DNA of 64,000 nt, from the NCBI GenBank assembly GCA_020466095.1, contig CM035806.1, positions 39,246,698-39,310,697 of the forward strand, given 5' to 3'. Both the position numbers and the translations under genes were made by a program. Below the pieces are notes generated by a model. The model did not search any database. It had not been told where the DNA came from and saw only the letters and a list, made by a program, of their open reading frames with translations. Of this stretch, positions 1 through 11,578 are shown piece after piece (position 1 is the first letter of the stretch; every line of letters begins with the position of its first letter). The DNA comes from Chlorops oryzae. Its lineage: Eukaryota > Arthropoda > Insecta > Diptera > Chloropidae.

Positions 1-691
1 CCTTCTTGATTAATGAGCTTATGAGGTTCTCGAGGCAAATACACGTTTAAAGGAAGACCCCTATTAAAGGGAGCTTGGAAAAATATATTTTCAACAAACA
101 TTTTGAATGGACGGAGCTGTTGTTTCGTGCGTTTGCATTGCCTACTGAGTGAAGTTGCTCATTTACACAGATGCTGTGTATGAAAGACATTTAAAAAAAG
201 CAACAAGAAGCGTCAATGCGCATAGCAAATCCCGTCTATGCGAAAGAGTATTGCGCTGGGCAGCACTGATGTAAAAGCATATCATTGTGGAGGTGGATAA
301 AACACAAAAATTATTGTATACATATTTGTTTTTATAATTTTTGAATTGGTATTTTTTACGCTCATTGAACATATTTTTTCTATTCGAAAATTGGTTATAA
401 AAACGTCTGCATGATTACTTTAAGATATGAATAGACATATGTATGTAAATATCTTCTTGATCTCTCACATGCCTTAAAACATACATACCTACATATATAA
501 AAGTCTGAAAGCATTAACAACTGTTCTCTGTACATACTTCGGGTTAAAGCATCCTTATATGTATGTTTTCCTTCTAGGCTATAAAAAAAAAAAAAAAAAA
601 AAAAAAAATTGCTTGTTGCCAGAGTTGATCTGCGCGCGATGTTACAGGAAATCATTAAAACTCTCCTTTTTTTTCCTCTTACTCTTCACAG
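1..691 (+). other. Intron sequence upstream of the 692-1989 exon
   Basis: This stretch shows no coding exon that I can support. It is AT-rich, has an A tract of about 27 bases near 583-608, and ends in a strong pyrimidine tract (661-687) followed by TTCACAG at 685-691. That is a good fly splice acceptor. I therefore read it as the end of an intron of the gene whose last coding exon follows. The open frame continues upstream through the A tract only as translated low-complexity DNA. Confidence 0.5.
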
Positions 692-1989
692 TTTGTTCGC
701 CATCGCCTTGCGAATCGATAGCCACCGTTGCCGACGACGATGATGATGTATTCCCTAAGAATACGTTCAACATACATGACGACGATCTGCATAGCACGAG
801 CAATCTGGCAACACCCATAAATGAGTCGCGTGAGAAACTATTTCCACCTAAGGCGAAATCAGAAGCAGGTGCATCACTTCGGAATTCCCCGTCGCCTTCA
901 CCTACACCGACACCAGCGGAATTTTCGACTCAATACGCGCCAGCACATCTCTTCGGCGGCAAAAATCATCCGGATTTTGGTGCCAAATTACAGCAGCGCA
1001 GCATCAAGAGCTATCTGCATACATTCGATCGTCGCAATTCGGACACGAACTATTTGCTCGGCCGACGTGCATCCGGTGAGCGTGTCAACTTGGCCGACGA
1101 GATACGAAAACTGTCCGATCATTTGCTGATGCTGGCCGAAATTAACAATCGATTTGGCAGCGACGTCAAAAAAGATCATTCAAAGACCAACGTCTCCTCG
1201 ATCAGCAGCAACGATAGCAACAAAAACAACACGCTGCAAACAAAGGCCACAACGAAAAGTGTTTCCACAAATAAATCCAACAAAGAATCAACTGAGATAA
1301 CATCGACATCAAGCTCGACGCTAAATGGCGGAAAACCCCAACGAAGTACATTGTCCATCCAGAAGCTACAACAATCAATAGAGGAGACACCGAAATTAGC
1401 AAACGGCGGCAACTTTTTACCGTGGGCAAAGCCAACTAGAAAATCAACCATCAGCACAATCCGTACTTCCAATGCGAATTCAACAAAATCAATCAGCACA
1501 AAATCCATACAAAATGAACCACACACAAGCTCAAAAACTGCAGCACCACCACCACCAACAACAACAAAAACAACCACAACAGCGGCAGCATCCGAATCAT
1601 CAAACTCGGCAATTAAGCAATCGACCGGTGGCAGTGGCGAAAATGCAGCAGCAAAAACACGTCGCGCGAAATTCCGTGTGACTCAAATGAGTCGCGATGT
1701 GCCCATCGGCCTACCGGACATGCATCATCCTGTCAATCTCGAGGAAGCCGCCACGACCACCAAGGATTGCCTATTGCATCTACTGGAAAAGTATAACGAA
1801 ACCAAATGCCGCAACACACTGGCCCGCCATCAGAGCATCAGCGTGGACTGGAATATGCGCGACAATCTCGAATACCGCTCGATGAGCTCGATCAACGCCT
1901 TCTTCCAGCGTCACAATAACACTGGAGACCACATAAGAAAACTGCGTGCCCAGCTGCACAAAAAGGCCAGCGGCAGTTTTTCCAAGTAA
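692..1989 (+). CDS. Terminal coding exon of an unrecognised protein-coding gene
   Basis: The exon is open for about 432 codons from the acceptor AG at 690-691 to the TAA at 1987-1989. The protein is hydrophilic and mostly disordered. It starts with an acidic stretch (a DDDDD run), then a Pro/Ser segment, then a compact conserved-looking block around GRRASGERVNLADEIRKL near 1060-1110. A long Ser/Thr/Asn/Lys-rich linker follows. A second ordered-looking block near the C-terminus (about 1665-1980) includes KFRVTQMSRDVPIGLPDMHH and a Cys-containing helix-like part. No signal peptide, membrane segment or catalytic motif is visible. The two non-repetitive blocks, GC-richer codon use than the flanks, a clean acceptor and downstream AATAAA signals argue for a genuine exon. 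I cannot name the gene family; a low-complexity adaptor or kinase-tail protein is possible. Upstream exons lie outside the window. Confidence 0.75.
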
Positions 1990-2194
1990 TCGCGCGATTC
2001 GTCTACCGCCAATTCCAAAAGCTGGTAACGGATCAGTTTCTTTGATCAAACAAAAAGTGATGATCAAAATGTCACACTTTGAATTCTTTTTAGAAAATTT
2101 CATCCATCCATTGAATTTGTTTCAATGTGTAAATTATTATTGAGCTTTTCGAATGAAATTGCTTTAGAATTTCTTCATACTTTGTTAAATTGTA

Positions 2195-2226
2195 AATAAA
2201 TAAGACTCAAATACGAAAATAATAAA
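2195..2226 (+). terminator. Polyadenylation signals of the 692-1989 gene
   Basis: AATAAA occurs at 2195-2200 and again at 2221-2226, about 205-237 bases after the stop codon. The spacing fits a short fly 3' UTR ending near 2240. Confidence 0.55.
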
Positions 2227-2570
2227 GAAATATCTAAATTAAAAGGACTTACATTACGAACGCGTTACGCCTGATTTCCAATCTTGTACTACATGTTTCC
2301 AATTATGCGTCAGATGCAGAACGTTGAAGCCTGAATTCCAATAGCGCGTGAGCTGCGGGAAAATCGTGCGTGTGCGTGCGTCTCTATACATTTGAAATGC
2401 TGGACGATGCTGCGTTCGACGCACGTAATTGATTTCTACACCCTGCAGTAAATGCGGGGCAAATTGACCCCAGCGTCACCACTGTCATTCTATAGACATG
2501 GTCAACGAGGAGGTCTACAGTTCAATTTTCTTGAGCATTCATTAAATGAATTTGCTGCACGAGAATCAGA

Positions 2571-2645
2571 AGGCTCCGTAGCGTAATGGTTAGCATGTCC
2601 GATCATCAATCCGAAGGCTCGTGTTCGAATCCCAGGGCAGGCGAG
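2571..2645 (+). repeat. tRNA-derived SINE head
   Basis: It carries a Pol III box A (TAGCGTAATGG, 2579-2589) and box B (GTGTTCGAATCCC, 2621-2633) at tRNA-like spacing. The acceptor stem does not close as in a functional tRNA, and the sequence runs on into A-rich DNA. I read it as a SINE rather than a tRNA gene. A related tRNA-like head is present at 44579-44650. Confidence 0.6.
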
Positions 2646-2861
2646 AAAAAGTGGAAAATTGTAAAATTCGGAGGATTATTCTTATGGATTCTTATGGGTG
2701 AGAAGAGAGAAAAAAAAGTTTCCATTCTGAATTCTCGTGAATGCTTTCACAGTTCGTGAGAAAATTCTCATGAATTATATTTTCAATAACTTCATTTTTC
2801 CAATTTTTTCGCAAAAAAAAATTTTTTTAAGCCTGTTAGACACCTATAATATTATCCACTT

Positions 2862-2958
2862 AAAAAAAAAAAAAAATTGGCACCCGCCCGAGCGAGATTC
2901 GAACACGGGTCTCCAGGTCGCTAGGCCAGACTCTTCACACTGAGCCATCTGAGCCCCG
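2862..2958 (-). repeat. tRNA-derived SINE head, opposite orientation
   Basis: On the minus strand a box A-like segment (about 2939-2953, reading GATGGCTCAGTGTG) is followed by box B (GTGTTCGAATC, about 2896-2908) and then a T-rich tail complementary to the A run at 2862-2876. The anticodon-arm region differs from the plus-strand SINE at 2571, so the two heads appear to come from different tRNAs and their tails converge. Confidence 0.55.
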
Positions 2959-3288
2959 TGCGCGCCGCTTTCTATTTAGGTAATATAGCTAATGAGCTGC
3001 CTCTACAGCATCACCAGTTCAATCGTCAACTGGTGTCCGCTCGAACATATGCTCATACAAAATGTCCATAGGAGAATACATTGGCACGGGTACAGTTGGT
3101 CACTAGTGACGGTGACGGAGGAACTAGTGACAGATTGAATCAGTCACTAGTGATAATTACTGCAGGGCAGCTTTCACATGTCTGCGTGTGTTCAATATGT
3201 GCGTCAATTGACGGAACGCAGCTGACGCGCAAATGCAATTCAGGCATTACGCCTCCGAAAACAAAACACTGTTGGGCGATTATTTTAT

Positions 3289-3543
3289 GAGCCGTTTATT
3301 TTGAAAGTGGCATAAGTCACTTTTTTTTAAGTCGAGATATTTAAGGGTTTGCGTTTTAACACGTTCAAAAATATGGATGCTAACTTTCGAGAAGATTTAC
3401 TTGTATTTGTTATCTAATGATACTGACATTTTTGAGTGCAAATTTTTTAAAAATGAAAAGATACCGTTCAATTGTATTTAGTGTTGCCATTAACTCGATT
3501 TTTTTTGAAAAAGTGACTTATGCCACTTTTAAAAAAACGGCTC
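3289..3543. mobile_element. Short MITE with ~40-bp inverted ends
   Basis: The left end starts GAGCCGTTTATTTTGAAAGT and includes GGCATAAGTCACTTTTTT. The right end is its inverted copy, ending AAAAAAACGGCTC. TTAT flanks both sides (3285-3288 and 3544-3547) and may be a 4-bp target duplication. It holds no gene. Confidence 0.65.
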
Positions 3544-3548
3544 TTATA

Positions 3549-3714
3549 AGTCCTGTTCCATACTAGGCGACAGTCGCCGGAGACACACCTTGTTTTGATG
3601 GCGAGGGACGGTCGGAGAAGAGAGAGAACAGCACCCCTCTCTCTTCCCCGGCCCGCTCTCTTCTTCAAAACAAAATGTGTCTCCGGCGACTGTCGCCTAG
3701 TATGGAACAGGACT
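3549..3714. mobile_element. 166-bp palindromic MITE (AGTCCTGTTCC family)
   Basis: The ends are AGTCCTGTTCCATACTAGGC and its exact inverse, and complementarity extends through GCGACAGTCGCCGGAGACACA and the TTGTTTTGA/TCAAAACAA blocks, leaving only a GA-rich loop. Apparent reading frames on both strands are consequences of the palindrome. A second member of this family, interrupted by another MITE, lies at about 42815-44276 and again in the duplicate unit. Confidence 0.75.
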
Positions 3715-3718
3715 AATA

Positions 3719-3874
3719 CAGTGTACTGTTTCTTAAGCGGACATCTATGGGACCGAAAAATATGTCCGCATAAGAGGAAACTATTTGAAAAGAAAATATT
3801 CTAGCGCATTCCTAAAGTGTCAGTTTAGAGTGGTGGTCGCTTAAGAGGATTCTCGGCAAGGAGAGAGTACACTG
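3719..3874. mobile_element. pogo/Tc1-like MITE, TTAAGCGGACA family, copy 1
   Basis: It begins CAGTGTACTGTTTCTTAAGC, ends GAGAGAGTACACTG, and is flanked by TA on both sides (3717-3718, 3875-3876). TA duplications and CAGTG ends fit the Tc1/mariner/pogo superfamily. Related copies occur near 19231-19380 and 36790-36918. No transposase is encoded. Its right end supplies part of the target duplication of the adjacent foldback. Confidence 0.7.
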
Positions 3875-3879
3875 TACAT

Positions 3880-5998
3880 TAGGCTGTCCCGAAAAAATTT
3901 TTTTTGAGCTACAGATTCGCCTCCGGTGTCAAAACCTGCGTAATTTTTCACAGATAACGAAACAGGTACAAAAAGTTCATTTAAATGTCATCTTGAGGGC
4001 TCTACCTCTCTTTGAAGTTTTCAATTTTTTCGTTTTTTTCCGTCTTTTTATGATAACTCCCCAGAAGTCACCCCTACAGACATATAATGTATGACCAACT
4101 CCCATTATATTTTTAACCCAAACATTTTTTTGAACAAACTTTCCCCATATCCCCGCTCCTTGAGGGGGTTTCCCATACAAAAAATATTTTTTTATGAATT
4201 TTCCCCCCACCGTCCTAACTATCCCCAGGGTCCCCCTAGAGGGGTAAAATATATGACCGACCCCCATTAACTTTGTCCCCTAACATTTTGTCCGACCATA
4301 CTGACCCTCTATCTCCCCTCCTTGGGGGGGCACCCATACAAAACTACACTAATTTTATCACAATTTCATACAAAATGGCTGTCACTACAGTCAAACCCCT
4401 CCTATGGGGATGATATATATCACCGACCCCCATTATTTTTTTACCCCAAACATTTTCTTCAAACATACCTACCCTCTATCTCCCCTCCTTAGGGGGGTCC
4501 CCATACAAAAATAGGCTTAAATTAAAGAAAAATGCCTCACGAACTTCAACCTATAATATAGATGGCGTAGGAACAAGAACGAGCATGTTCAGTATGCATA
4601 TTCGAAAAATTTACAAAATTACCTTTAAACGAGCCGAATATGAAGAATATTGGATTAGTTTTTGGTATGTTTTAATAATATGTTATAATTATTACCTTTT
4701 TTTAAAACTGAATTTTGGGTTCCATCCCCTAACTGGCCAAATAATGACCCTAGTAGAAAAAAAATAAATTTTCTAGTCAAATGCCGCAAACCTCAATCTA
4801 TGACGAGTTTTTTGAGGCTATAACCATTAAAATCGGTTAGTGGTTTCTATTCATAAAATTAATTCAAAACAAATATTTTTGAAACGCATTATTCACTGTT
4901 TTCACGTTCCTTTCTTGAGTCTTTCCATGCATACAGACCGAGAGAGACATGCAAAGACTTAACAGACGAACGTGAAAACAGTGAATAATGCGTTTCAAAA
5001 ATATTTGTTTTGAATTAATTTTATGAATAGAAACCACTAACCGATATTAATGGTTATAGCCTCAAAAAACTCGTCATAGATTGAGGTTTGCGGCATTTGA
5101 CTAGAAAATTTATTTTTTTTCTACTAGGGTCATTATTTGGCCAGTTAGGGGATGGAACCCAAAATTCAGTTTTAAAAAAGGTAATAATTATAACATATTA
5201 TTAAAACATACCAAAAACTAATCCAATATTCTTCATATTCGGCTCGTTTAAAAGGTAATTTTGTAAATTTTTCGAATATGCATACTGAACATGCTCGTTC
5301 TTGTTCCTACGCCATCTATATTATAGGTTGAAGTTCGTGAGGCATTTTTCTTTAATTTAAGCCTATTTTTGTATTGGGACCCCCCTAAGGAGGGGAGATA
5401 GAGGGTAGGTATGTTTGAAGAAAATGTTTGGGGTAAAAAAATAATGGGGGTCGGTGATATATATCATCCCCCTAGGAGGGGTTTGACTGTAGTGACAGCC
5501 ATTTTGTATGAAATTGTGATAAAATTAGTGTAGTTTTGTATGGGTGCCCCCCTAAGGAGGGGAGATAGAGGGTCAGTATGGTCGGACAAAATGTTAGGGG
5601 GACAAAGTTAATGGGGGTCGGTCATATATTTTACCCCTCTAGGGGGACCCTGGGGATAGTTAGGACGGTGGGGGGAAAATTCATAAAAAAAATATTTTTG
5701 TATGGGAACCCCCTCAAGGAGCGGGGATATGGCGAAAGTTTGTTCAAAAAAATGTTTGGGTTAAAAAAATAATGGAAGTTGGTCATACATTATATGTCTG
5801 TAGGGGTGACTTCTGGGGAGTTATCATAAAAAGACGGAAAAAAACGAAAAAATTGAAAACTTCAAAGAGAGGTAGAGCCCTCAAGATGACATTTAAATGA
5901 ACTTTTTGTACCTGTTTCGTTATCTGTGAAAAATTACGAAGGTTTTGACACCGGAGGCGAATCTGTAGCTCAAAAAAAATATTTTTCGGGACAGCCTA
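3880..5998. mobile_element. 2.1-kb foldback element, two ~1-kb inverted arms
   Basis: The whole segment is one nearly perfect palindrome centred near 4939. The left arm starts TAGGCTGTCCCG and the right arm ends CGGGACAGCCTA. The arms correspond base for base over about 1 kb with scattered differences, and only about 60 bp at the centre (around 4910-4970) is unpaired. CTGTACAT is duplicated exactly at 3872-3879 and 5999-6006, an 8-bp duplication as made by hAT-type transposases. The arms contain several diverged internal repeats of CCCCTCCTT/GGGGG-type blocks. No gene is encoded. A transcript would fold into a very long hairpin. Confidence 0.85.
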
Positions 5999-6006
5999 CT
6001 GTACAT

Positions 6007-8806
6007 ACATAGGTACACTTAGAAAGCAAGTACCGATTTCAAGTTGACCTTGAAGACGACTTTCAATGCCTCATCAACGAATGAACAAAATTTCTTTATT
6101 TATCCTAGCTTATGTGCATTCTTCATTATTGTCAATTAATAATAAAATTATGTAATGTAAATCTCAAAATGTTCAAAGGAATATATACTTACAGTGCACT
6201 TTAAGGCGTAATAAAAATAAAAATAAAACGCTGCATACCCTTTGACAACTATCGTTTTGGCTCTTGATGGCTCCTAATTGAAGCTTGGCTCAAAAGCGCT
6301 TTCGATCATTTTGGATCCTAATGGCTCCTAATGTCGAATTTCTTAATCCCTGTAGGGATGTTTTTGAAAAGACTTGACGGTTGACAAAAAAATGTGAATA
6401 ATTTAGTCATTTGATGAAATTTTGTCTCAAAAATGAAAAATATAGTTTTTTGCTGTTTTTAGCATAGATGTATTTATTTCGTTTTTAATTATTTGTACAC
6501 AATTTGATGTAATCCTATTTACTATATTAATAATTTGTTTTGGTGGGGTTGGAGATACTTCTTTTTTTTAAATTAGTTTTAATTTTAGTTTTGAAAATTT
6601 TCACTGAGAGACGGCACTGTCTTTTAGATATAAGTGAACTTATTATAGCCCAAGATGTTAAGGAATTGGAGATATTTCAAAAATAGTCCGGTGCTACTTT
6701 GTAATTTAAAGAAAAACCCGGTCAAGTTAAGTTTTCTGTAACTGTAACTTTTTTTTTTTTTTTTTTTTTGCAACTTTTGGACTTTCTTCACAGGATTTCA
6801 TACTAGAAGCCAAAATGGTATCGTAAAACAAAGAAAGCACATGAAACTTTTCTTTTAAATGCTATTTCAAGTGTTAGACCTCCTTTGGGATCAATAACTT
6901 CAACTCGCAGCAAAGAAAATCAATTAAAGTGCTCTTAGTTTTTCAAGTCCAAGTAAAAAAAAAAAATCTTCATAATTTACAATTTCATTTGCGTAGCAAT
7001 TCAACACTGGGTTGTTAAGAGATATCATTCTTAAACGTTATTTACATTCTAAGATAGAATATAAGATTTTACAGTTTATAGTTATATATACTTATTCAAT
7101 TGTACATTCATAATGGATCGATTGTTTAAGGATTTTTGTACTTCCAATTGGGGTTTAGTTATTCTTTTCTTTTCTTTTAGTTTTTTTTTGGTATAAAATC
7201 TTCAAAGACAAAAAGTTCCAAATTAATGATTACCTATGACGACAGTATAGAAATGTAAATCTTGAGTTAAGGTTTTAACAAAATTTAATTAGAATCCTCG
7301 CGAAGCATCATACCGCATCATATCAATTTCGCACAATTACTCAATTTTTCCTACTGGAATAAAATACACAATAGTGCTAAATTGAATCAATCGATCGATA
7401 TGCTGAAAAGCAGCCGAAGGAGCTCTTCTATTTGAAAATACAAAAATTTTTTTTTGACGACGAAATTTATAAATCAACAATATTTTGTCAATCTTTAAAG
7501 TTCGTCTTCTTCAAAATGTAAACGAATTTAATCAAAACTTCTTGGCCTTGAGATTTTGTATGATTTTTTCTTTCTTTTCGTAATTCTCGTAATCGTGTTG
7601 TAAAGCATTATAAACGGTTAATCATTTCATATGATCGTTACATAGATAGATACTTTGAGGGTTAATATTGCGGGTTAAATAATGAAATGTATTCGATAAA
7701 AATGCACATGATTCCAATGCAAACATAAATGATTCCGCGATAAAAAAAAAAAACTTCTTTCGAATAATAGTAATAATTTATAAATTTTAACATGAAAATA
7801 ACGAGCTCTTGAAAAAAAAAAAAAAGAAAAAGAGTTTAATACAGATTCTTTTATTTAAAGCGGCACATTTTCAACTCTAAAATATGTCGACAATCTGTAT
7901 TGGACTCTTTTTCGTGTTTAATTTTTTAGTTCCAATGATGATACTCACAACAGTCACATTAGTTTCACTTATTCTCTGCCTGGTCATACATGTTCTAAAA
8001 AAAAAAAATTAAAAATAAAATAATAAACCATTCTTCTATATAATTAACATCCAATTGGCAAAATAAGAACCGCTCGCGGCTGCTGTGAATATCTTCATAG
8101 TAAAATGGAATTTATGAAATATTCATCGTAAGGTTTTTGAAAACAAAAAACTTTCAACACCTTCAGTGTCCTTTTATTTTAATACGCTACAAATTCGTTT
8201 CGGGTATTCGGGACGACGAGTGTGTTCGAATCAATAGCTTCATAGTGAGACGTATTAACTTTTACCGCTCGTAAATGTGGAAGCAAAGACATCTTCTTTG
8301 TATGAGAAACTATTTGATCGCGATCTGTGAGTGACCCGCGCGCGTATGAATTAAATACAAAAGTATTAAAAGTTTGTTGTTTTCAATCATTTTTTTCGTT
8401 CGCTTAAAGCTAATTTGTTCAATGTGTACTCATAGAAATTTAGGAATTGATATAATATGCGCGATTTTTTCAACTAAATATTTAGTTCATGGCATTGCTT
8501 CAATTTAACAATTGAAAATTTCGAGATTTCGAAATTTCGAAATTTCGAAATTTCGGTTGATAAACTTTATATAGATTAAGCTCTATACGGAATATCTTAA
8601 TTCAATGCATACATAATACATATACATATATATATATAAAAAATATTTTTATATATATTCCATATAAAATATATTTACTTAAGGTTGTGTACGTAAAAAT
8701 GTTTGTGTGTTGGCGAGTGTGAGTGCGAGTGTTAATGTTTTTTGGGTTGTATATACTTATATTCAGTAAAATGTAACACAGCATTTCAATTCTATGAGAG
8801 TTCTAC
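6007..8806. other. Non-coding interval; probably includes the dacapo 3' UTR
   Basis: No exon is supported here. The DNA is AT-rich with A and T runs and a GAAATTTC-type short tandem repeat near 8513-8555. On the minus strand the distal part is downstream of the dacapo stop codon, so some of it is likely 3' UTR. A minus-strand AATAAA (TTTATT at 8173-8178) is a candidate cleavage signal about 630 bases after the stop, but several others exist and I cannot choose between them. Confidence 0.4.
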
Positions 8807-9027
8807 TCAATTTTGTTGCTGGTGCTGATGATTCTGCTGTCTTCGTTGCATTGAAAAATGCATCGATATGCTGTGCTGATGGGCAAAGAATTGTGTTGCG
8901 TTGTTGCCGCTACCGCCGCTACTGCCGCTACTGCTGCCACCGGATGATGTGCGCATGCGCTTTGCTGGTGGTGATGAATTCAATTTTTTCGGCGTTTGCG
9001 CGAGGCGTTTGCGTTCTTTCATGTATT
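8807..9027 (-). CDS. dap: dacapo exon 3: C-terminal basic region and stop
   Basis: Minus-strand acceptor TTTACAG precedes the exon, and the stop TGA is at 8809-8807. The reading frame joins exon 2 in phase to give KITEYMKERKRLAQTPKK, the conserved C-terminal QT/NLS-type segment of CIP/KIP inhibitors (residues about 177-194), followed by a second basic cluster AKRMR (201-205). A Ser/Gly-rich and Gln/His-rich tail ends the protein at residue 252. The basic segments are expected to act in nuclear localisation. The low-complexity tail is typical of fly proteins. The acceptor and phase agree with the donor at 14315, so the exon assignment is strong although the intron is 5.3 kb. Confidence 0.9.
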
Positions 9028-10998
9028 CTGTAAAGATATGAAAAAGAAAATAACAATCAATTTAGAGAGTCCGTTAGTAATGGAAATTAATGAGTAGATG
9101 TGCTATAATAGAATGCTTAAAATGTTCAACGAGACGCCATATGGTCGTGCAAGTTATCATTCGCGAGAGTCAGGCGCGAGGATTCTAAAAAGTTAATTTA
9201 TTCAACAAAAAAAAAAAAATTTAACATATTTCTATCGGAATCGGACTCCCTGACACGCAAGCTTATTGAAATGCAAATATATAGACATGGAGGGGGAGAG
9301 AGTCATTCATATGTTGGAGAGGTAATCGGGTAGTTTTGGAAAGGAGTCGCTGTTTTAATGGTACCTACGCATACACAAGTACAGGGTTGTTTGGAGTTTT
9401 ATGTTTTATGTTTTAAGAATGGATTAATTTATGGTTACTGTTGTGCATGGCTACGGTTTCATAAATTTAAGAATTTTTCTCGCTTTCAGTCAGAGGAATT
9501 TTTAAGTTGGGCATTTTCTTTAATGATTCCAAACTGAAGGGCACCGATCGTAAGCGCTCTTCGTGATTCTGCATTTCTGAAATGCGATTCCTTTGAAAGA
9601 AACTTCTGCTTCATCACTTTTTTCGACGTATAATTTTTAATTTTTCACCACGACAAACAAACAACAAACAAACGGAAGAAAAAAAAACACGAAAAAATTC
9701 AATAAAACCTAAACTCTTAATCAAATAATAAAAAGTCATCGACACATTCGAGGATCAAAATCTTAATTGAGGATCAGCAAATTTTCAAGATCGGGAATTA
9801 CCGAATGCTAAACAAATAAACCGCTAGACCAAAAAAAAAAAAAAAGCAAAGAAAAACAAACAAAATAAACGCCCAAAAAGAAAACAGCTCAATTTCCCTC
9901 AACCTAAGTACATACATACATCCACATTCCATTCATTCTTTCAGGTACAACACAACGATGGCGATAACGATAAATGCAAAAGAATGAGAATAAGAATAAG
10001 AAAAAGGACTTCCGTAATTGTAATGCTCGAGGATAACAAGCGGTATATAAGAAAGACAAAAGTAATTACGCTATTTACACCTTGTGGTATGGTGTAGACC
10101 AGCAAATAAGTAAACAACAAATGGAAAAAGAAAGCCGAGAAGAAAATTGTACCGAGAAAAAGGAGAAAAAAGGTGCTTAAAATTGAAAATCGAAAGGAAA
10201 TTTAGAGCAAACAAAGGCAACCAGCAGAGAAGTCAACTGTGCGCAGCAGAAGCCACAACAGCAGGAGTTGCAGTAGCAAAGTCACAGCAGTGACTCATTT
10301 GGCAGCAGTTGGCAGTAGCTAGCGCAATAGCAATGGCAATCGGATCTCGGTGGTTGATTGGGTACATCCCTAAATATTTAGCGAAAATTTGTTGCGGCAG
10401 ACGTTTCGCTTAATTTGTTGTTGTGCCGTCGTCTGCAGTCTGTCTATCCTCAATCCATTCGTCTGTCCTTCGTTCCTTGTGCATTTTGCCGTGCATGTTG
10501 TGTACTTGGCACGTGGCAGTTGTTTGTTCGCAGGGATTTTGTTCTTTATTTCTTTCTTCTTTTCAAGTCGATCACATTCAATTCGACGCTATATGCTACA
10601 TTGCAACGATCTTAAGGTAGTTTTTGGAAAGGGATACGCACGCAGGCGCAAAGTGGCGAACTCCTTGTTAGTCTAGTTTTGATTTTGATTTTTGCATATG
10701 AAAACATGTTGACATGTGGCGCCTAGGGAGAATCAGCAAATCAGCAAAATGAATGGTAATCAGTTGACTTATTCTTTGTGTTTATAGTCACGCTTTCGGT
10801 CTTTTTCTTCTTTGGATTAATTGGGATTAAATTGTTTCTTTTGTGACGAAAGTGAGGTCGGTCTTCAAGAACTAACATTTCTGCTATTAAGAAAGTAATT
10901 TTTTTTAATCGAAAGTATTCTGGCCGAGCGCTGGCTGGCGCTTCAACAATACAAGAGTCTTAAAAGAATTCAAGAAGAAAAGACAAGACACACACTAG

Positions 10999-11204
10999 CA
11001 GCCCTATTCTGAATATTCCGGGGGAATTTACTTTTCTCGAGAGTAAACTTCTTCTTTTTTAAATACCAATTTAGGGAAAAAAATTTAATGGCGAATATGT
11101 ATTTGACCCATGCCCATAATTTTCCTTACCCTTATCTATTTAAAAAGGGAGAATTTTAGTCTCGAGAAAAGCAAATTAGTATGGGAATATTTAGAATCGG
11201 GCTG
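10999..11204. mobile_element. MITE with CAGCCC...GGGCTG ends
   Basis: The left end CAGCCCTATTCTGAATATTC and the inner block TTTTCTCGAGA are mirrored by TCTCGAGAAAAGC and GAATATTTAGAATCGGGCTG on the right. It has no coding content. A related end (TTTAGAATCGGGCC) occurs near 19461. The target duplication is unclear. Confidence 0.6.
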
Positions 11205-11343
11205 TAGACTTCTCTCCGAAAATGACGTTGCGAAAATAAATTGAATTTAAATTCTTTTGGAATCACTCTTAATGATGAATAAAAAAGGTCATAGCATATT
11301 TGTTCCTGATAGAGTCTCTGCGAATGGGAAATATAAAAATATA

Positions 11344-11578
11344 CAGGCGTGTCACAGAATCCGATAGCCGTCGGAATCGGAATTAACACCGATCGAAATT
11401 TCATACAGAATTGACAAATTTTGTCGTTTTTGGTTTTGAATCGGAACCATTATCGGTTCTTAGTTTCACAGAACCCTAATTTATCCGGCTGTCTATCAGA
11501 TATACATAGGTACATATATGAAAATTCAGTCGACTAAAATTCCAATTCCGACAGCTATCGGATTCTATGACAACCCTG
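11344..11578. mobile_element. hAT-like MITE, ~40-bp TIRs
   Basis: The left end CAGGCGTGTCACAGAATCCG continues ATAGCCGTCGGAATCGGAATT. The right end is the inverted counterpart finishing CGGATTCTATGACAACCCTG. A few substitutions separate the arms. CAGGG-type ends suggest hAT, but I could not find a convincing 8-bp duplication. Confidence 0.6.

Larger units (their letters stand above)
2262..3252. mobile_element. TIR element containing two SINE heads
   Basis: The left part (2262-2283 and 2328-2383) and the right part (about 3180-3252) are imperfect inverted repeats. CCTGAATTCCAATAGCGCGT on the left is matched by the reverse complement of ACGCGCAAATGCAATTCAGG on the right, followed on both sides by AGCTGCG-like and GTGCGTGTG-like blocks. 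It has no coding capacity. The ends and target duplication are not sharply defined, so family assignment is open; two tRNA-like sequences sit inside it. Confidence 0.45.

Noticed and set aside
2571..2645. Functional tRNA gene
   Set aside because: Pol III boxes are present but the acceptor and T stems do not pair properly and no terminator T run follows at the right place, so a SINE head is more likely.
3468..3804. Two frames on opposite strands with the same KCVSGDCRLVWNRT-like peptide
   Set aside because: The shared peptide reflects the palindromic MITE at 3549-3714, not a protein family.
10389..10676. Overlapping short frames inside dacapo intron 2
   Set aside because: No splice sites consistent with the dacapo frame, no homology and low-complexity composition; dacapo splices cleanly without them.
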